The position numbers were made by a program, and so were the translations under genes. From Clostridium thermopalmarium DSM 5974 (GTDB lineage: Bacteria; Bacillota; Clostridia; Clostridiales; Clostridiaceae), in contig NZ_PVXN01000028.1 of NCBI RefSeq assembly GCF_002995795.1, forward strand, positions 1 to 62,957: a stretch of DNA of 62,957 nucleotides, read 5' to 3'. Of the stretch, positions 1-8,110 are shown piece after piece. The notes below the pieces were generated by a model that searched no databases, was not told the origin of the DNA, and saw only the letters and a list, made by a program, of their open reading frames with translations. How positions within the stretch are numbered: the stretch's first letter is position 1; each line of letters opens with the position of its first letter.

Positions 1-320
1 CTTGACAAACCCATGCACTCCATCTCCTGTTATTATTAAGATGGGCTTAAGGCTGATTTTGACTATTGTCAGTCCTATTCTACATGATTTTTTCACAGGG
101 GTGTTGCATTTAATATTGCAATTTAAGAATTATTTTTTTAATTCTTTAAGTTTGTTTTTTAAAGCCATCATTTATAAGATAATCATCGTGTTAAAAACTT
201 AGTCACCACCCGTAAAACAGGTAGCTACCCTAATGATGTAATCCAATTTTTCACATACAGAATGTAGTTTTTTATTTTGGACGCTTGTACTGCTTAACAA
301 ACTAAAATTCACAATAAATA
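1..320. other. Left edge, no gene recognised
   Basis: This A+T-rich stretch lies beyond the terminator of the tRNA cluster. A 66-codon open frame on the plus strand (2-202) has no good ribosome binding site and no recognisable domain, so I treat it as chance. Nothing here could be matched to an rRNA, an insertion sequence or a known small RNA by eye. Confidence 0.4.
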
Positions 321-350
321 AAAGAACCATAGAAAAATCTATGGTTCTTT
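321..350 (-). terminator. Intrinsic terminator of the tRNA cluster
   Basis: A perfect 13-bp stem (321-333 pairing with 338-350) with a 4-nt loop is followed on the minus strand by a T-rich run. It sits just past tRNA-Met and would end the tRNA transcript. Confidence 0.8.
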
Positions 351-355
351 TTGTT

Positions 356-432
356 TGGTAGCGGAAATAGGACTTGAACCTACGACACTTCGGGTATGAA
401 CCGAATGCTCTAGCCAGCTGAGCTATTCCGCC
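356..432 (-). tRNA. tRNA-Met (anticodon CAT), elongator
   Basis: This is a 77-nt cloverleaf with encoded CCA. The acceptor stem GGCGGAA pairs with TTCCGCT, and the first pair is a G-T wobble. The anticodon stem TTCGG/CCGAA encloses the loop TTCATAC, giving anticodon CAT. The paired first acceptor position separates it from the initiator tRNA next door. A CAT anticodon could also be the lysidine-modified isoleucine tRNA, but the acceptor stem looks like elongator Met. It is the last gene of a three-tRNA cluster. Confidence 0.93.
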
Positions 433-440
433 ATGTTTAT

Positions 441-516
<76 letters not shown>

Positions 517-520
517 ATAT

Positions 521-609
521 TGGTGCTGGAGACCGGACTTGAACCGGTACGGAGGGTTAGCTCCGCAGGATTTTAAGTCCTGTGCGTCTGCCGATTTCGC
601 CACTCCAGC
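521..609 (-). tRNA. tRNA-Leu (anticodon TAA)
   Basis: This is an 89-nt class II tRNA with a long variable arm and encoded CCA. The acceptor stem GCTGGAG pairs with CTCCAGC, and the anticodon loop CTTAAAA gives anticodon TAA. It is the first gene of the cluster, 57 nt downstream of a consensus promoter. Confidence 0.95.
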
Positions 610-665
610 ATTTATAAAAATCATATATTTTATTTTTTTGTCGTCATCTCTCAGCGACATAGACT

Positions 666-694
666 ATTATATATTAATCATATATATGTGTCAA
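666..694 (-). promoter_or_regulatory. Consensus sigma-A promoter of the tRNA cluster
   Basis: On the minus strand there is a perfect -35 box TTGACA (689-694), a 17-nt spacer and a perfect -10 box TATAAT (666-671). Transcription would start near 659 and run through tRNA-Leu, tRNA-fMet and tRNA-Met. A full consensus match fits a strong stable-RNA promoter. Confidence 0.9.
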
Positions 695-749
695 CTACTT
701 TTTTAAATTTATTCATATTTTTTTGAAATGATTACGAATGGAAAATAAG

Positions 750-774
750 AAAAGGACTATAGTTAGTCCTTTTT
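750..774 (-). terminator. Intrinsic terminator after the S1-domain gene
   Basis: Inverted repeat AAAAGGACTA / TAGTCCTTTT with a 5-nt loop, starting about 10 nt past the stop codon of the S1-domain gene. It would close the sporulation/division operon that starts far to the right. Confidence 0.75.
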
Positions 775-783
775 CATTTATGA

Positions 784-1188
784 TCAACCTTTTCTAGAAT
801 ATCTGTTTCCCTTTATATTTTGATGCTTTTTTATGTCTTGAAATCTTTCTTCACTATCTTTTAGAAACTTGGATATAGCGTCTTCAAAGTTTATGCTGCT
901 TGTTTTATTTCTTTCTTTTTCCCAGTCTATTTCTACAGGTCTTGATGATTTTTTGTTAACCATAGCTTGTTTTATAGATAGACTTAATCTTCCATTATCG
1001 TCAACAGCTATAACTTTAACTTTAACCTTATCCTGTTCTTTAAGATATTCTCTTATATCTTTTACATACGTGTCCGACACTTCAGATATATGAACTAGCC
1101 CCGTTTTCCCCTCCACTTCTATGAATGCTCCAAACTTTGTTATGTTGACTACTGTACCCTCTAGGATACTCCCTAACTTTAAGGTCAT
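784..1188 (-). CDS. yabR: S1 RNA-binding domain protein (YabR-type)
   Basis: This 134-aa protein has one S1 (OB-fold) domain at about residues 3-75, with the typical motifs GTVVNITKFGAFIEV and GLVHISEV. A charged, Lys/Arg-rich tail follows. Such proteins bind RNA or the ribosome; the exact target of YabR is not established. The ATG follows GGAGGAG at good spacing. It is the last gene of the yabP-yabQ-divIC-yabR run, in the same order as in Bacillus, and a terminator follows it. The family call is firm, the cellular role is not. Confidence 0.88.
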   Translation of the reverse strand: MTLKLGSILEGTVVNITKFGAFIEVEGKTGLVHISEVSDTYVKDIREYLKEQDKVKVKVIAVDDNGRLSLSIKQAMVNKKSSRPVEIDWEKERNKTSSINFEDAISKFLKDSEERFQDIKKHQNIKGNRYSRKG

Positions 1189-1245
1189 GTTAATAAAACT
1201 CCTCCTTGATATGTTTATATAAATTAAATTATAAATAAGCTATGG

Positions 1246-1518
1246 TTAATCATTTTTTTGTATTACCGCATTCTCTCCTTGCTTAATAAAACCTAGTTTC
1301 TCTCTGGCTAGTCTCTCCACATATCTGTAAGTCTTAGATATTTTGGTCTCATCTACTAATCTTTCATGTTCTTTCATTGCTTTATCTAACTCAACTTTAT
1401 AACTTTCTAACTGAGCTTTCTTATTTCTTATGGTTATCTGTTGATTCACCAATATATAGCATACATATCCTAGAACTAGGGCTATACTTATTTTTTTAAT
1501 TTTAGACTTTCTTTCCAT
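1246..1518 (-). CDS. divIC: Septum formation initiator DivIC/FtsB family
   Basis: This 90-aa bitopic membrane protein has a short basic N-terminus, one membrane segment at about residues 9-26, and an outside coiled coil (about 28-62) rich in Lys and Glu. It ends with the family signature YVERLAREKLGFIKQGE. DivIC/FtsB proteins join DivIB and FtsL in the divisome at the septum. Its place between yabQ and yabR matches the Bacillus order, which supports DivIC over other small coiled-coil proteins. Confidence 0.9.
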   Translation of the reverse strand: MERKSKIKKISIALVLGYVCYILVNQQITIRNKKAQLESYKVELDKAMKEHERLVDETKISKTYRYVERLAREKLGFIKQGENAVIQKND

Positions 1519-1594
1519 ATATAATTCCCTCTAAAATTATATTTTGTTTATATCTATATTTTAGTTTTGTTTTAGACTTTATTCAAGAAATTTT

Positions 1595-1990
1595 TTATTT
1601 ATTTTTCTTAGCAATCTTACAAAGCATAAGCTGTAATGGATATAAAAGGAAATTTATCGTTACTCTTAAGGTTCTTGCCAAAAACATCATAAACCTATAC
1701 TGTATTTTTAATAAATAGTTACTCATCAATTTTACATATATGTATAAACCAAGAGCTATATATATATATAAATGTATTCCAACATACATATATCCAGTGT
1801 AAAGCAAAAAAATAAAAACTAACAGTGCTGCAAAAATCCAAAATAATATATCCTCTATAAAGGTTAATACCTTATTGGGGTTTTCAAATCCTCTAATAAT
1901 CCTATATATATCAAATAGGAGTCCTGTAAGTATTCCTGCTAATATACTGTATAATATCATGTTAATTTGAGTTTGTATTGGTATCAACAT
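1595..1990 (-). CDS. yabQ: Spore cortex biosynthesis protein YabQ
   Basis: A 131-aa protein with about four membrane segments and a basic C-terminus. YabQ family members sit in the outer forespore membrane and are needed for cortex assembly. The N-terminal stretch with LFDIYR is typical of the family. It is shorter than the Bacillus protein, as is usual in clostridia. The start lies 6 nt from the end of yabP, so the two genes are probably translated from one message. Confidence 0.85.
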   Translation of the reverse strand: MLIPIQTQINMILYSILAGILTGLLFDIYRIIRGFENPNKVLTFIEDILFWIFAALLVFIFLLYTGYMYVGIHLYIYIALGLYIYVKLMSNYLLKIQYRFMMFLARTLRVTINFLLYPLQLMLCKIAKKNK

Positions 1991-1996
1991 AATAAC

Positions 1997-2287
1997 CTAC
2001 CTAAACAACCTTGCTATAATGCTTTCATTATCTTTTTTACTTTCTGTAGTTGTATATACGCAGGAATTTACACGTCCTATTATTGCTACATCCCCGTTTT
2101 GAACATCTAATTTTTGCATTTTAAGTTCTTGTCCTCTTATGGTTAAAGTTCCAAGACTTGTGTCAAGAGTTATAGTCTTATCATCAAAATTTATAACTTC
2201 CACTACTCCAGTAAGCGTTAATCTATTTCTATTTTCAAGCACTAAGCTGCTCTTTTGATTTTCTATATTTTCTTTTTTTACTTCCAT
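1997..2287 (-). CDS. yabP: Sporulation protein YabP
   Basis: A 96-aa protein of the YabP/YqfC family, predicted to be mostly beta strand, with the core RNRLTLTGVVEVINFDD and a later GDVAIIGRV. YabP is a sporulation protein made in the mother cell and needed for spore maturation. I start it at 2287, where an ATG follows a very strong AGGGGAGGGGTG site. The open frame extends upstream, but that part lacks a ribosome binding site and looks non-coding. It is paired with yabQ. Confidence 0.88.
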   Translation of the reverse strand: MEVKKENIENQKSSLVLENRNRLTLTGVVEVINFDDKTITLDTSLGTLTIRGQELKMQKLDVQNGDVAIIGRVNSCVYTTTESKKDNESIIARLFR

Positions 2288-2388
2288 TAAACACCCCTCC
2301 CCTTTTATAAATATGTATATGCTAGCATAATAGTGAATATGCACTTGTAAAGGAGAGGCCAATAATAAAATCCTATTTAATTTATATG

Positions 2389-2658
2389 TTATTCCACCTG
2401 TGCTTCTTCAGAATCATCAGAGATTATCTCATACATAAGTTTAGCATCAGACTTTGAAACATGATGTGTTATATTTACTACCTTTGCCTTTAACGTACCT
2501 TTGGCAAACTTAACTTCTATTATGTCATTTTCATTTACATCTGTGCTTGGCTTTGCAACCTTTCCATTTATAAAAACCCTTCCACTTTCACAAGCTTCCT
2601 TAGCTACAGTTCTTCTTTTTATTATTCTTGAAACCTTAAGATATTTATCTAATCTCAT
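2389..2658 (-). CDS. S4-domain RNA-binding protein (RqcP/Hsp15 family, YabO-type)
   Basis: An 89-aa protein starting MRLDKYLKVSRIIKRR, the signature of the S4 RNA-binding fold. Homologues include heat-shock protein Hsp15 and Bacillus YabO/RqcP, which acts in ribosome quality control by binding stalled 50S subunits and tRNA. The ATG at 2658 follows GGAGGTAA, and the upstream extension of the frame is rejected. It lies between the HU gene and yabP, where Bacillus has yabO, which supports the RqcP role. Confidence 0.9.
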   Translation of the reverse strand: MRLDKYLKVSRIIKRRTVAKEACESGRVFINGKVAKPSTDVNENDIIEVKFAKGTLKAKVVNITHHVSKSDAKLMYEIISDDSEEAQVE

Positions 2659-2695
2659 AATTACCTCCATTAAAAATAAACAGTTAATAAAATAA

Positions 2696-2721
2696 AAAAC
2701 CCAGATTTGCACCCAGGTTTT
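2696..2721 (-). terminator. Terminator after the HU gene
   Basis: A 9-bp stem (2696-2704 with 2713-2721, two G-T wobbles) with an 8-nt loop, followed on the minus strand by TTATTTTATT. It lies just past the HU stop codon and would stop most HU transcripts before the S4-domain gene. Confidence 0.65.
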
Positions 2722-2746
2722 TATTTTAGTTTTTTTATTCTAGTTA

Positions 2747-3022
2747 TTATTTATTAACCATATCCTTAAATTCTTTACCAGCTTTGAATACTGGAACTGT
2801 TGATGCTGGTATAGTTATTTCTTCTTTAGTTCTTGGATTTCTTCCCTTTCTTTCAGCTCTTTCACGAACTTCAAAAGTTCCGAATCCAACTAATTGAACC
2901 TTTTCTCCTTTGCTTAATGTTTCTTCTACACTCTCTATAAAAGCCTTTAATGCAGCTTCTGCATCTTTCTTTGTTAATTGTCCTTTTTCAGCCATACTAG
3001 CAATTAATTCTGATTTATTCAC
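2747..3022 (-). CDS. hup: HU family DNA-binding protein
   Basis: A 91-aa nucleoid protein that binds and bends DNA as a dimer. It shows the full HU pattern: MNKSELI at the N-terminus, then [20 protein letters not shown], which holds the DNA-grasping beta arm, and a closing [15 protein letters not shown]. Length and motifs are standard. The ATG follows a GGAGG site. It is inserted between mazG and the S4-domain gene, and a terminator of its own suggests high separate expression. Confidence 0.96.
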   Translation of the reverse strand: MNKSELIASMAEKGQLTKKDAEAALKAFIESVEETLSKGEKVQLVGFGTFEVRERAERKGRNPRTKEEITIPASTVPVFKAGKEFKDMVNK

Positions 3023-3126
3023 TTTTGTTACCTCCTTAAATTAACTAATAAATAGTGTTAGATTTTTATTCTTCATTTAAATTAAAAATCCTCTTTTATT
3101 TATATGAACTTTTAATTAAAATCACC

Positions 3127-4584
3127 TTATATTTTCTTAGACATTTCCCATAACTTATCCATGTCTTCTAGAGACATATCTGTAAGTTTAGTTCCAATTT
3201 CTTTTGCTTTTTTTTCTATGTATTCAAATCGACTTATAAATTTATCTATAGTATAATTTAATGCATCTTCAGGGTCAATGTCAAGAAATCTCGCTACATT
3301 TACGCAACTAAATATTAAATCTCCTACTTCTTCTATTATTTTTCCCTTATTCTTGGAATTATATACCTCTTTAACCTCTTTTAATTCCTCAATAATTTTA
3401 TCAAGAGCCGGCTTTACGTCTTTCCAATCGAATCCTACCTTACTAGCCTTCTTTTGAACTTTTTCAGCTCTTAAAAGAGCAGGAAGATTTTTAGGTATAT
3501 GCTTAAGCTCTTCTGTGTAAGTCTCAAGTCCCTTTTCTTTCTTTTTTAAGTCATCCCAGTTTACTAAAACTTCTTTTGAATTACTTACCTCAGCCTCTCC
3601 AAAAACATGAGGATGCCTATATATAAGCTTATTGCATATTCCCTTTATTACATCATTAATATTAAAGTATCCATCTTCTTTTCCTATTTGAGCATGGAAC
3701 ACTACCTGAAGTAAAACGTCTCCTAATTCCTCAATTAATTTATCTTCGTCCTCTTCATCTATAGCTTCTAAAACTTCATAACATTCTTCAATCAAATATC
3801 TCTTTAAAGACTTATGATCTTGCTCTCTATCCCACGGACATCCATCTTCTCCCCTTAAAGTCTCCATCACATTGAGTAGATCATGAAAATCCTTAGTACC
3901 CTCTAAGTTTTTAGGAACATATATAGATGTAAGGTGGTCAATGTCATCCTGCCTATCAAGCTCATATATATGTATCTTTCTAATGCTCTCAAGCTCTTTA
4001 ACTCCAGCTGCCCTTACAAAATATATTTCCATATCATCGCTATAATATTCAAGAAGCTTCAATTTTACTTCTGACGCTATAAATTTATTATATACCTGAG
4101 TTATTATAGTTCCAAGCCTCTTATCTAAGATTTGATTTTCCATGTCAAAAGCATCTATTACCTTTATTCCACTTATGGGATCTATCTTTAAACTTTCCAT
4201 TAAGGCATCTATAAAGCTTATAGCTGGAAGTATATCTATTTCAATATTTTCTTTTTTGCAAAGTTCTATTAGATTGCTTACAGACTTTTCTGCCACTAAC
4301 GGATGTCCCGGCACGGCATATACTATATCTCCATATTTCTTATGTTTTTCTATTAAATCCTTTGCTATGTCTTCATATACCTCATCGAAGCTTTCAAGAC
4401 TCTCATATTTATAGTCATAGCTTTCAAATTTAATCCCTAAACTTTTTAAGTATTCTACATTAGGATGAATTTCTGTTCTGAAATAAACATTAGTACTATT
4501 CTTCAGTACCTCAAAAGTTCCCATGGTAACAGCATCCTTGCTACCAGGTCCCAACCCTACAACCTTTATCATAGTTTCTCTCAC
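3127..4584 (-). CDS. mazG: MazG nucleotide pyrophosphohydrolase with N-terminal tetrapyrrole-methylase-like domain (YabN-type)
   Basis: A 485-aa fusion. Residues 1 to about 215 resemble the SAM-dependent tetrapyrrole methylase fold (KVVGLGPGSKDAVT, AVPGHPLVAEKS). Residues about 230-485 hold two MazG repeats: GCPWDREQDHKSL and EECYEVLEAIDEED in the first, EEVGDLIFSCVNVARF in the second. MazG hydrolyses NTPs and dNTPs to NMP and PPi. The substrate of the methylase-like half is unknown. A GTG at 4584 has AAAGGA 4 nt upstream; an ATG at 4572 is the other candidate. It nearly abuts the flippase gene. Confidence 0.92.
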   Translation of the reverse strand: MRETMIKVVGLGPGSKDAVTMGTFEVLKNSTNVYFRTEIHPNVEYLKSLGIKFESYDYKYESLESFDEVYEDIAKDLIEKHKKYGDIVYAVPGHPLVAEKSVSNLIELCKKENIEIDILPAISFIDALMESLKIDPISGIKVIDAFDMENQILDKRLGTIITQVYNKFIASEVKLKLLEYYSDDMEIYFVRAAGVKELESIRKIHIYELDRQDDIDHLTSIYVPKNLEGTKDFHDLLNVMETLRGEDGCPWDREQDHKSLKRYLIEECYEVLEAIDEEDEDKLIEELGDVLLQVVFHAQIGKEDGYFNINDVIKGICNKLIYRHPHVFGEAEVSNSKEVLVNWDDLKKKEKGLETYTEELKHIPKNLPALLRAEKVQKKASKVGFDWKDVKPALDKIIEELKEVKEVYNSKNKGKIIEEVGDLIFSCVNVARFLDIDPEDALNYTIDKFISRFEYIEKKAKEIGTKLTDMSLEDMDKLWEMSKKI

Positions 4585-4585
4585 T

Positions 4586-6136
4586 TTATCCTTTCTTTAT
4601 TGCCTTATTAATTTTCTTGTTTCTTATTTCGCCATAATCAATCACTTTAAATGCCATTATTAACATTCCATAGATTATTATACCTATAAATATTCCTATT
4701 AGACAAGAAATTGAATTGCTCATTGTATAATTATATGCCTTAACATAAACAAAGACAACAGAAAATATCATAGCAATAGACGCGTAGGCTGGTTTTATCA
4801 GTACCTTATATAAGTCTATATATACTCCTAGTTTTTTCTTTAAAAGCCTTATATTTAACACAACTGCTGTTGCATAGGCTGAAAATGTCCCTATAATAGC
4901 TCCATAAACATTTATGCTAGGAATAGGAACTAATATACTTGTTACTATCATTTTCACTATACAGCCTATGAACAAATTAATTACAGGTAATCTTTTAGAA
5001 GTAGTTGTCTGCAATATTACTGTAGTAGTTTGAGCTAGTATTATAAGCGGAATTGATAGAGATGAGTATTTTAAAATAAGTTCTCCTTCTGCCTGCCCCC
5101 TAAAAATAAGATGTAATATCGGAGAAGCTAAAAAATATAGTCCTGCGAGAGAAGGTAATGCCACCACTGTAGATATTTTAATTGCTGATGTTACATTATG
5201 ATTTAATTTGGCTCTATTGTTTAGCACAAATGCCTCTGATATTATTGGAACAACAGAGGCACATAAAGCTGCTGATAAAGTAAGAGGCACATTTACTAAG
5301 ACTGCTGCTTTTCCTGTAAGTTGTCCATATAGTACTGCTGCTTCTCTTGATGTAAAGCCTGCTTCTAAAAGTTTTTGTGGAACTAAGAAGGAATCTATTA
5401 CATTCATAACAGTACCTACTGCTGCCCCTAAAGATATTGGTATTGCAGTTACCAGTAGCTCTTCCATAACTTTTGGATTAGATCTGACTTTTATTCTAGG
5501 AAATCTTCTTTTAGCCTTTATATATGTACCTATTAAATAACTTCCTCCTAGTATTCCTCCTGCTGCCGCTCCTAATGTAGCTCCTCCTGCTGCATATTCT
5601 ACACCCTTTGGAAGTAGTAATATAGCTAGCCCAATTCCAACCCCAACTCTTCCAATCTGTTCTAGAATTTGAGATATTGCTGTAGGGGTCATAGTCTGAA
5701 GTCCCTGAAAAAAACCTCTGAATACACTCATAATACTTATAAAAAAAGGTGCTATTCCTAAAGCTACAAGAGAATAGTAAGCCTTAGGATCCCATCTAAA
5801 GAGCCTTAAAAGCTTACTAGAGAATGCAATCATAATTATACTTGTACCTAAACCTAGTATGCTCATCAATATTAATGCTTCCTTTAATACCTGAAATATT
5901 CCTATGTCATTCCCTTTAGCGCTTTTTTCAGATATCATTTTTGACATAGCCAGTGGTACTCCTGATGCAATTGCAATAAAAAGCATATACAGTGGATATG
6001 CCATTTGATAATATCCTAATCCTTCATCACCTACAAGTATTGTAAGAGGAATTCTAAAGAACATCCCTATAGCTCTAGCAAATATACCTGCAAAACCTAA
6101 AATAAAGGTTCCTTTTACTAATGATTGTTTTTTCAA
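4586..6136 (-). CDS. Polysaccharide/lipid flippase, SpoVB/YabM family (MOP superfamily)
   Basis: A 516-aa protein with about 14 membrane segments and the N-terminal pattern GTFILGFAGIFARAIG typical of the SpoVB-like branch of MATE/MOP flippases. Relatives move lipid-linked sugars across the membrane; SpoVB serves cortex peptidoglycan synthesis. Its place between spoVT and mazG matches Bacillus yabM, so it may be YabM rather than true SpoVB. The ATG follows a GGGGG run. The gene ends 1 nt before the mazG start. Confidence 0.87.
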   Translation of the reverse strand: MKKQSLVKGTFILGFAGIFARAIGMFFRIPLTILVGDEGLGYYQMAYPLYMLFIAIASGVPLAMSKMISEKSAKGNDIGIFQVLKEALILMSILGLGTSIIMIAFSSKLLRLFRWDPKAYYSLVALGIAPFFISIMSVFRGFFQGLQTMTPTAISQILEQIGRVGVGIGLAILLLPKGVEYAAGGATLGAAAGGILGGSYLIGTYIKAKRRFPRIKVRSNPKVMEELLVTAIPISLGAAVGTVMNVIDSFLVPQKLLEAGFTSREAAVLYGQLTGKAAVLVNVPLTLSAALCASVVPIISEAFVLNNRAKLNHNVTSAIKISTVVALPSLAGLYFLASPILHLIFRGQAEGELILKYSSLSIPLIILAQTTTVILQTTTSKRLPVINLFIGCIVKMIVTSILVPIPSINVYGAIIGTFSAYATAVVLNIRLLKKKLGVYIDLYKVLIKPAYASIAMIFSVVFVYVKAYNYTMSNSISCLIGIFIGIIIYGMLIMAFKVIDYGEIRNKKINKAIKKG

Positions 6137-6217
6137 ATTAATACCCCCAAAAATACTTACTAGTACAAGTATTTATATTTAACTTTTAGGTATATTATTA
6201 CTCTTAATTATTACTCT

Positions 6218-6254
6218 AAAAAAACAATGGCAGTAATGATACCATTGTTTTTTT
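6218..6254 (-). terminator. Terminator after spoVT
   Basis: Inverted repeat with arms AAAAACAATGG and CCATTGTTTTT around an 11-nt loop, with T runs on both strands. It lies about 65 nt past the spoVT stop and upstream of the flippase gene, so it would separate the two. Confidence 0.8.
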
Positions 6255-6318
6255 ATTCTTAGCTATGTATAAGGATTTCTAGGCTTTAGAGAATATATTA
6301 CCCTAAAGCCAAGAGGCC

Positions 6319-6870
6319 TTATTCCATCTGTTTTCCTAGAAATGAAGCTGCTGTTTCAGCTAATTTTAATTCTATTTCTCCAAACTTAACATCATCTTCT
6401 TTAGATGCTATTATTACAACACCAATTGCATCTCCTTCTGCAATTATAGGTGAAATCGCTTGAGCAGAGTATTTACCCTCTGCATCCTCATCATCCATTA
6501 GAGGTATTGTCTTACTACTTCCTTCTCCTAGAAGTAAACTTTTTCTATCTTCCATTACTTTTTCAAGTTCTGCGCTTATCTTCTTATCCATATATTCTTT
6601 TTTAGAAGTTCCACTTACAGATATAATGTTGTCTTTATCACATATAAGTATGATATTACCTGTTGTTGCCTGTAGTGCTTCAGCATATTCTTTTGCAAAG
6701 TTGCTCAATTCTTCTATAGGTGAATATTTCTTTAATATTACTCCGCCGTCTCTATCTGTAAAGATTTCTAATGGATCTCCTTCTCTAATTCTTAGAGTTC
6801 TTCTTATTTCTTTAGGTATTACTACTCTTCCTAAATCGTCTATACGTCTAACGATACCAGTTGCTTTCAT
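6319..6870 (-). CDS. spoVT: Stage V sporulation protein T
   Basis: A 183-aa transcription factor. The N-terminal swapped-hairpin AbrB domain (about 1-50) reads MKATGIVRRIDDLGRVVIPK, with the following REGDPLEIF. A GAF-like domain fills about 55-183. SpoVT is made in the forespore and tunes sigma-G-dependent genes. The length is standard. The ATG follows AAGGAGGT. It is flanked by terminators on both sides, so it is probably a single-gene unit. Confidence 0.95.
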   Translation of the reverse strand: MKATGIVRRIDDLGRVVIPKEIRRTLRIREGDPLEIFTDRDGGVILKKYSPIEELSNFAKEYAEALQATTGNIILICDKDNIISVSGTSKKEYMDKKISAELEKVMEDRKSLLLGEGSSKTIPLMDDEDAEGKYSAQAISPIIAEGDAIGVVIIASKEDDVKFGEIELKLAETAASFLGKQME

Positions 6871-6988
6871 CTATTTTTTTACCTCCTTGTTTGTTTATTT
6901 TATTAATAATGATTTTCACAATAATATTATCTGTCCAAATATGAAATTTTATACACAATTGTATAGGTTTAATTTTAATACTAAAAAA

Positions 6989-7027
6989 AGATGGTGTATT
7001 AATATATGACTATTAATACGCCATCTT
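6989..7027 (-). terminator. Terminator after the PrsA-type foldase gene
   Basis: A 17-bp inverted repeat, AAGATGGCGTATTAATA on the minus strand with one wobble pair, followed by TTTTTTT. It starts 8 nt past the foldase stop codon. Confidence 0.85.
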
Positions 7028-7034
7028 CTTAACA

Positions 7035-8054
7035 TTAGATTAATCTATCTTCATAAGTTTTTATATCTGCATTTTTTTGTATTTCATCTAACTTCTTAGA
7101 CCAAGCCTCATCTTTCTTTTTATCTTCTAGTGTAGTTTTTATTTCTGATTTTGCTTCTTCAAAAGTTTTAACAGGCTGATCTTCTCTCTTAGTAACCTTT
7201 ATTATATGATATCCAGATTGAGTTTTAACTACTCCAGATACTTCACCTTCTTTAAGTTGCATAGCTGCATCCATAAAGTCTTCATCAAATCCAGAATCTA
7301 CTACTGGAACTGTACCTAAGTCTCCACCTTTGTCCTTAGTTCCATCTGTTCCATACTTTTTAGCAAGCTCTGCAAAATCTGCTCCTTTATCAAGCTGTGC
7401 TTTAATTGATTTAGCTTGTGCTTCATCTGAAACTAAAATATGAGCTAAGGTAAGTTTTGTAGGTTTTTCAGGATCCTTTGGATATTTATCTTTATGCTTG
7501 TTATATTCTTCTTGCATTTCCTTATCAGTAACTTTTACATTTTTACCAACCTCATCTTGAAGTTTCTTAATTATAACATTTTGTCTTAATATTTCTCTAA
7601 GCCCCTCTTCTGTAACTCCTTGAGATTTTAAGAATTCCTTATAAGAGGCATCATCCTTAAGGTTTTGAGCTTCTTTAAGATCTGCTATAGATTTATCTAC
7701 TTCTTTCTTTAATTCCTCTTCACTTGGAACTAATTTTAGCTTTTCTGCCTCTTGAATAATAGCTTCAATTGCAGTCATTTCATTAAGAACTTGAAGTTTT
7801 GCCTGCTTTAAATTTTCTTTAACTTCTTCATTTTGAGCATAATTTTCACCATACTGCTGTTTATACTGCTCTAGTGTTCCTGCTAGATATGGATGAGAGT
7901 CCAATTGTCCTCTTGTTATTTTCTTATTTCCAACCTTAGCTACTGTCATCTTAGCTATAGCTTCTGGTGTCTTTTCTATCATATTACATCCTACAGCTGA
8001 CACTGCAAAAATTGATACTGCTGCAGCTGCAATGATTTTCTTTATGTTCTTCAA
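7035..8054 (-). CDS. prsA: PrsA-type peptidylprolyl isomerase lipoprotein (foldase)
   Basis: A 339-aa lipoprotein. The TTG at 8054 follows GGAGG by 7 nt and gives a signal peptide ending in the lipobox SAVGC. A SurA/PrsA-type N-terminal domain follows, then a parvulin rotamase domain at about residues 195-290 (LTLAHILVSDEAQAKS, GGDLGTVP, SGYHIIKV). PrsA helps secreted proteins fold outside the membrane. An upstream ATG in frame (8087) lacks a good site. It is the next gene downstream of mfd and has its own terminator. Confidence 0.9.
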   Translation of the reverse strand: MKNIKKIIAAAAVSIFAVSAVGCNMIEKTPEAIAKMTVAKVGNKKITRGQLDSHPYLAGTLEQYKQQYGENYAQNEEVKENLKQAKLQVLNEMTAIEAIIQEAEKLKLVPSEEELKKEVDKSIADLKEAQNLKDDASYKEFLKSQGVTEEGLREILRQNVIIKKLQDEVGKNVKVTDKEMQEEYNKHKDKYPKDPEKPTKLTLAHILVSDEAQAKSIKAQLDKGADFAELAKKYGTDGTKDKGGDLGTVPVVDSGFDEDFMDAAMQLKEGEVSGVVKTQSGYHIIKVTKREDQPVKTFEEAKSEIKTTLEDKKKDEAWSKKLDEIQKNADIKTYEDRLI

Positions 8055-8110
8055 TTTTATTCCTCCACTCTTATCATATTTTTTCACAACAAATTTATTG
8101 TACCATAAAA

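Noticed and set aside
2-202. 66-codon open frame at the left edge, possible insertion-sequence remnant
   Set aside because: No ribosome binding site, no transposase motif and no inverted terminal repeat could be seen, so a mobile-element call is not supported.
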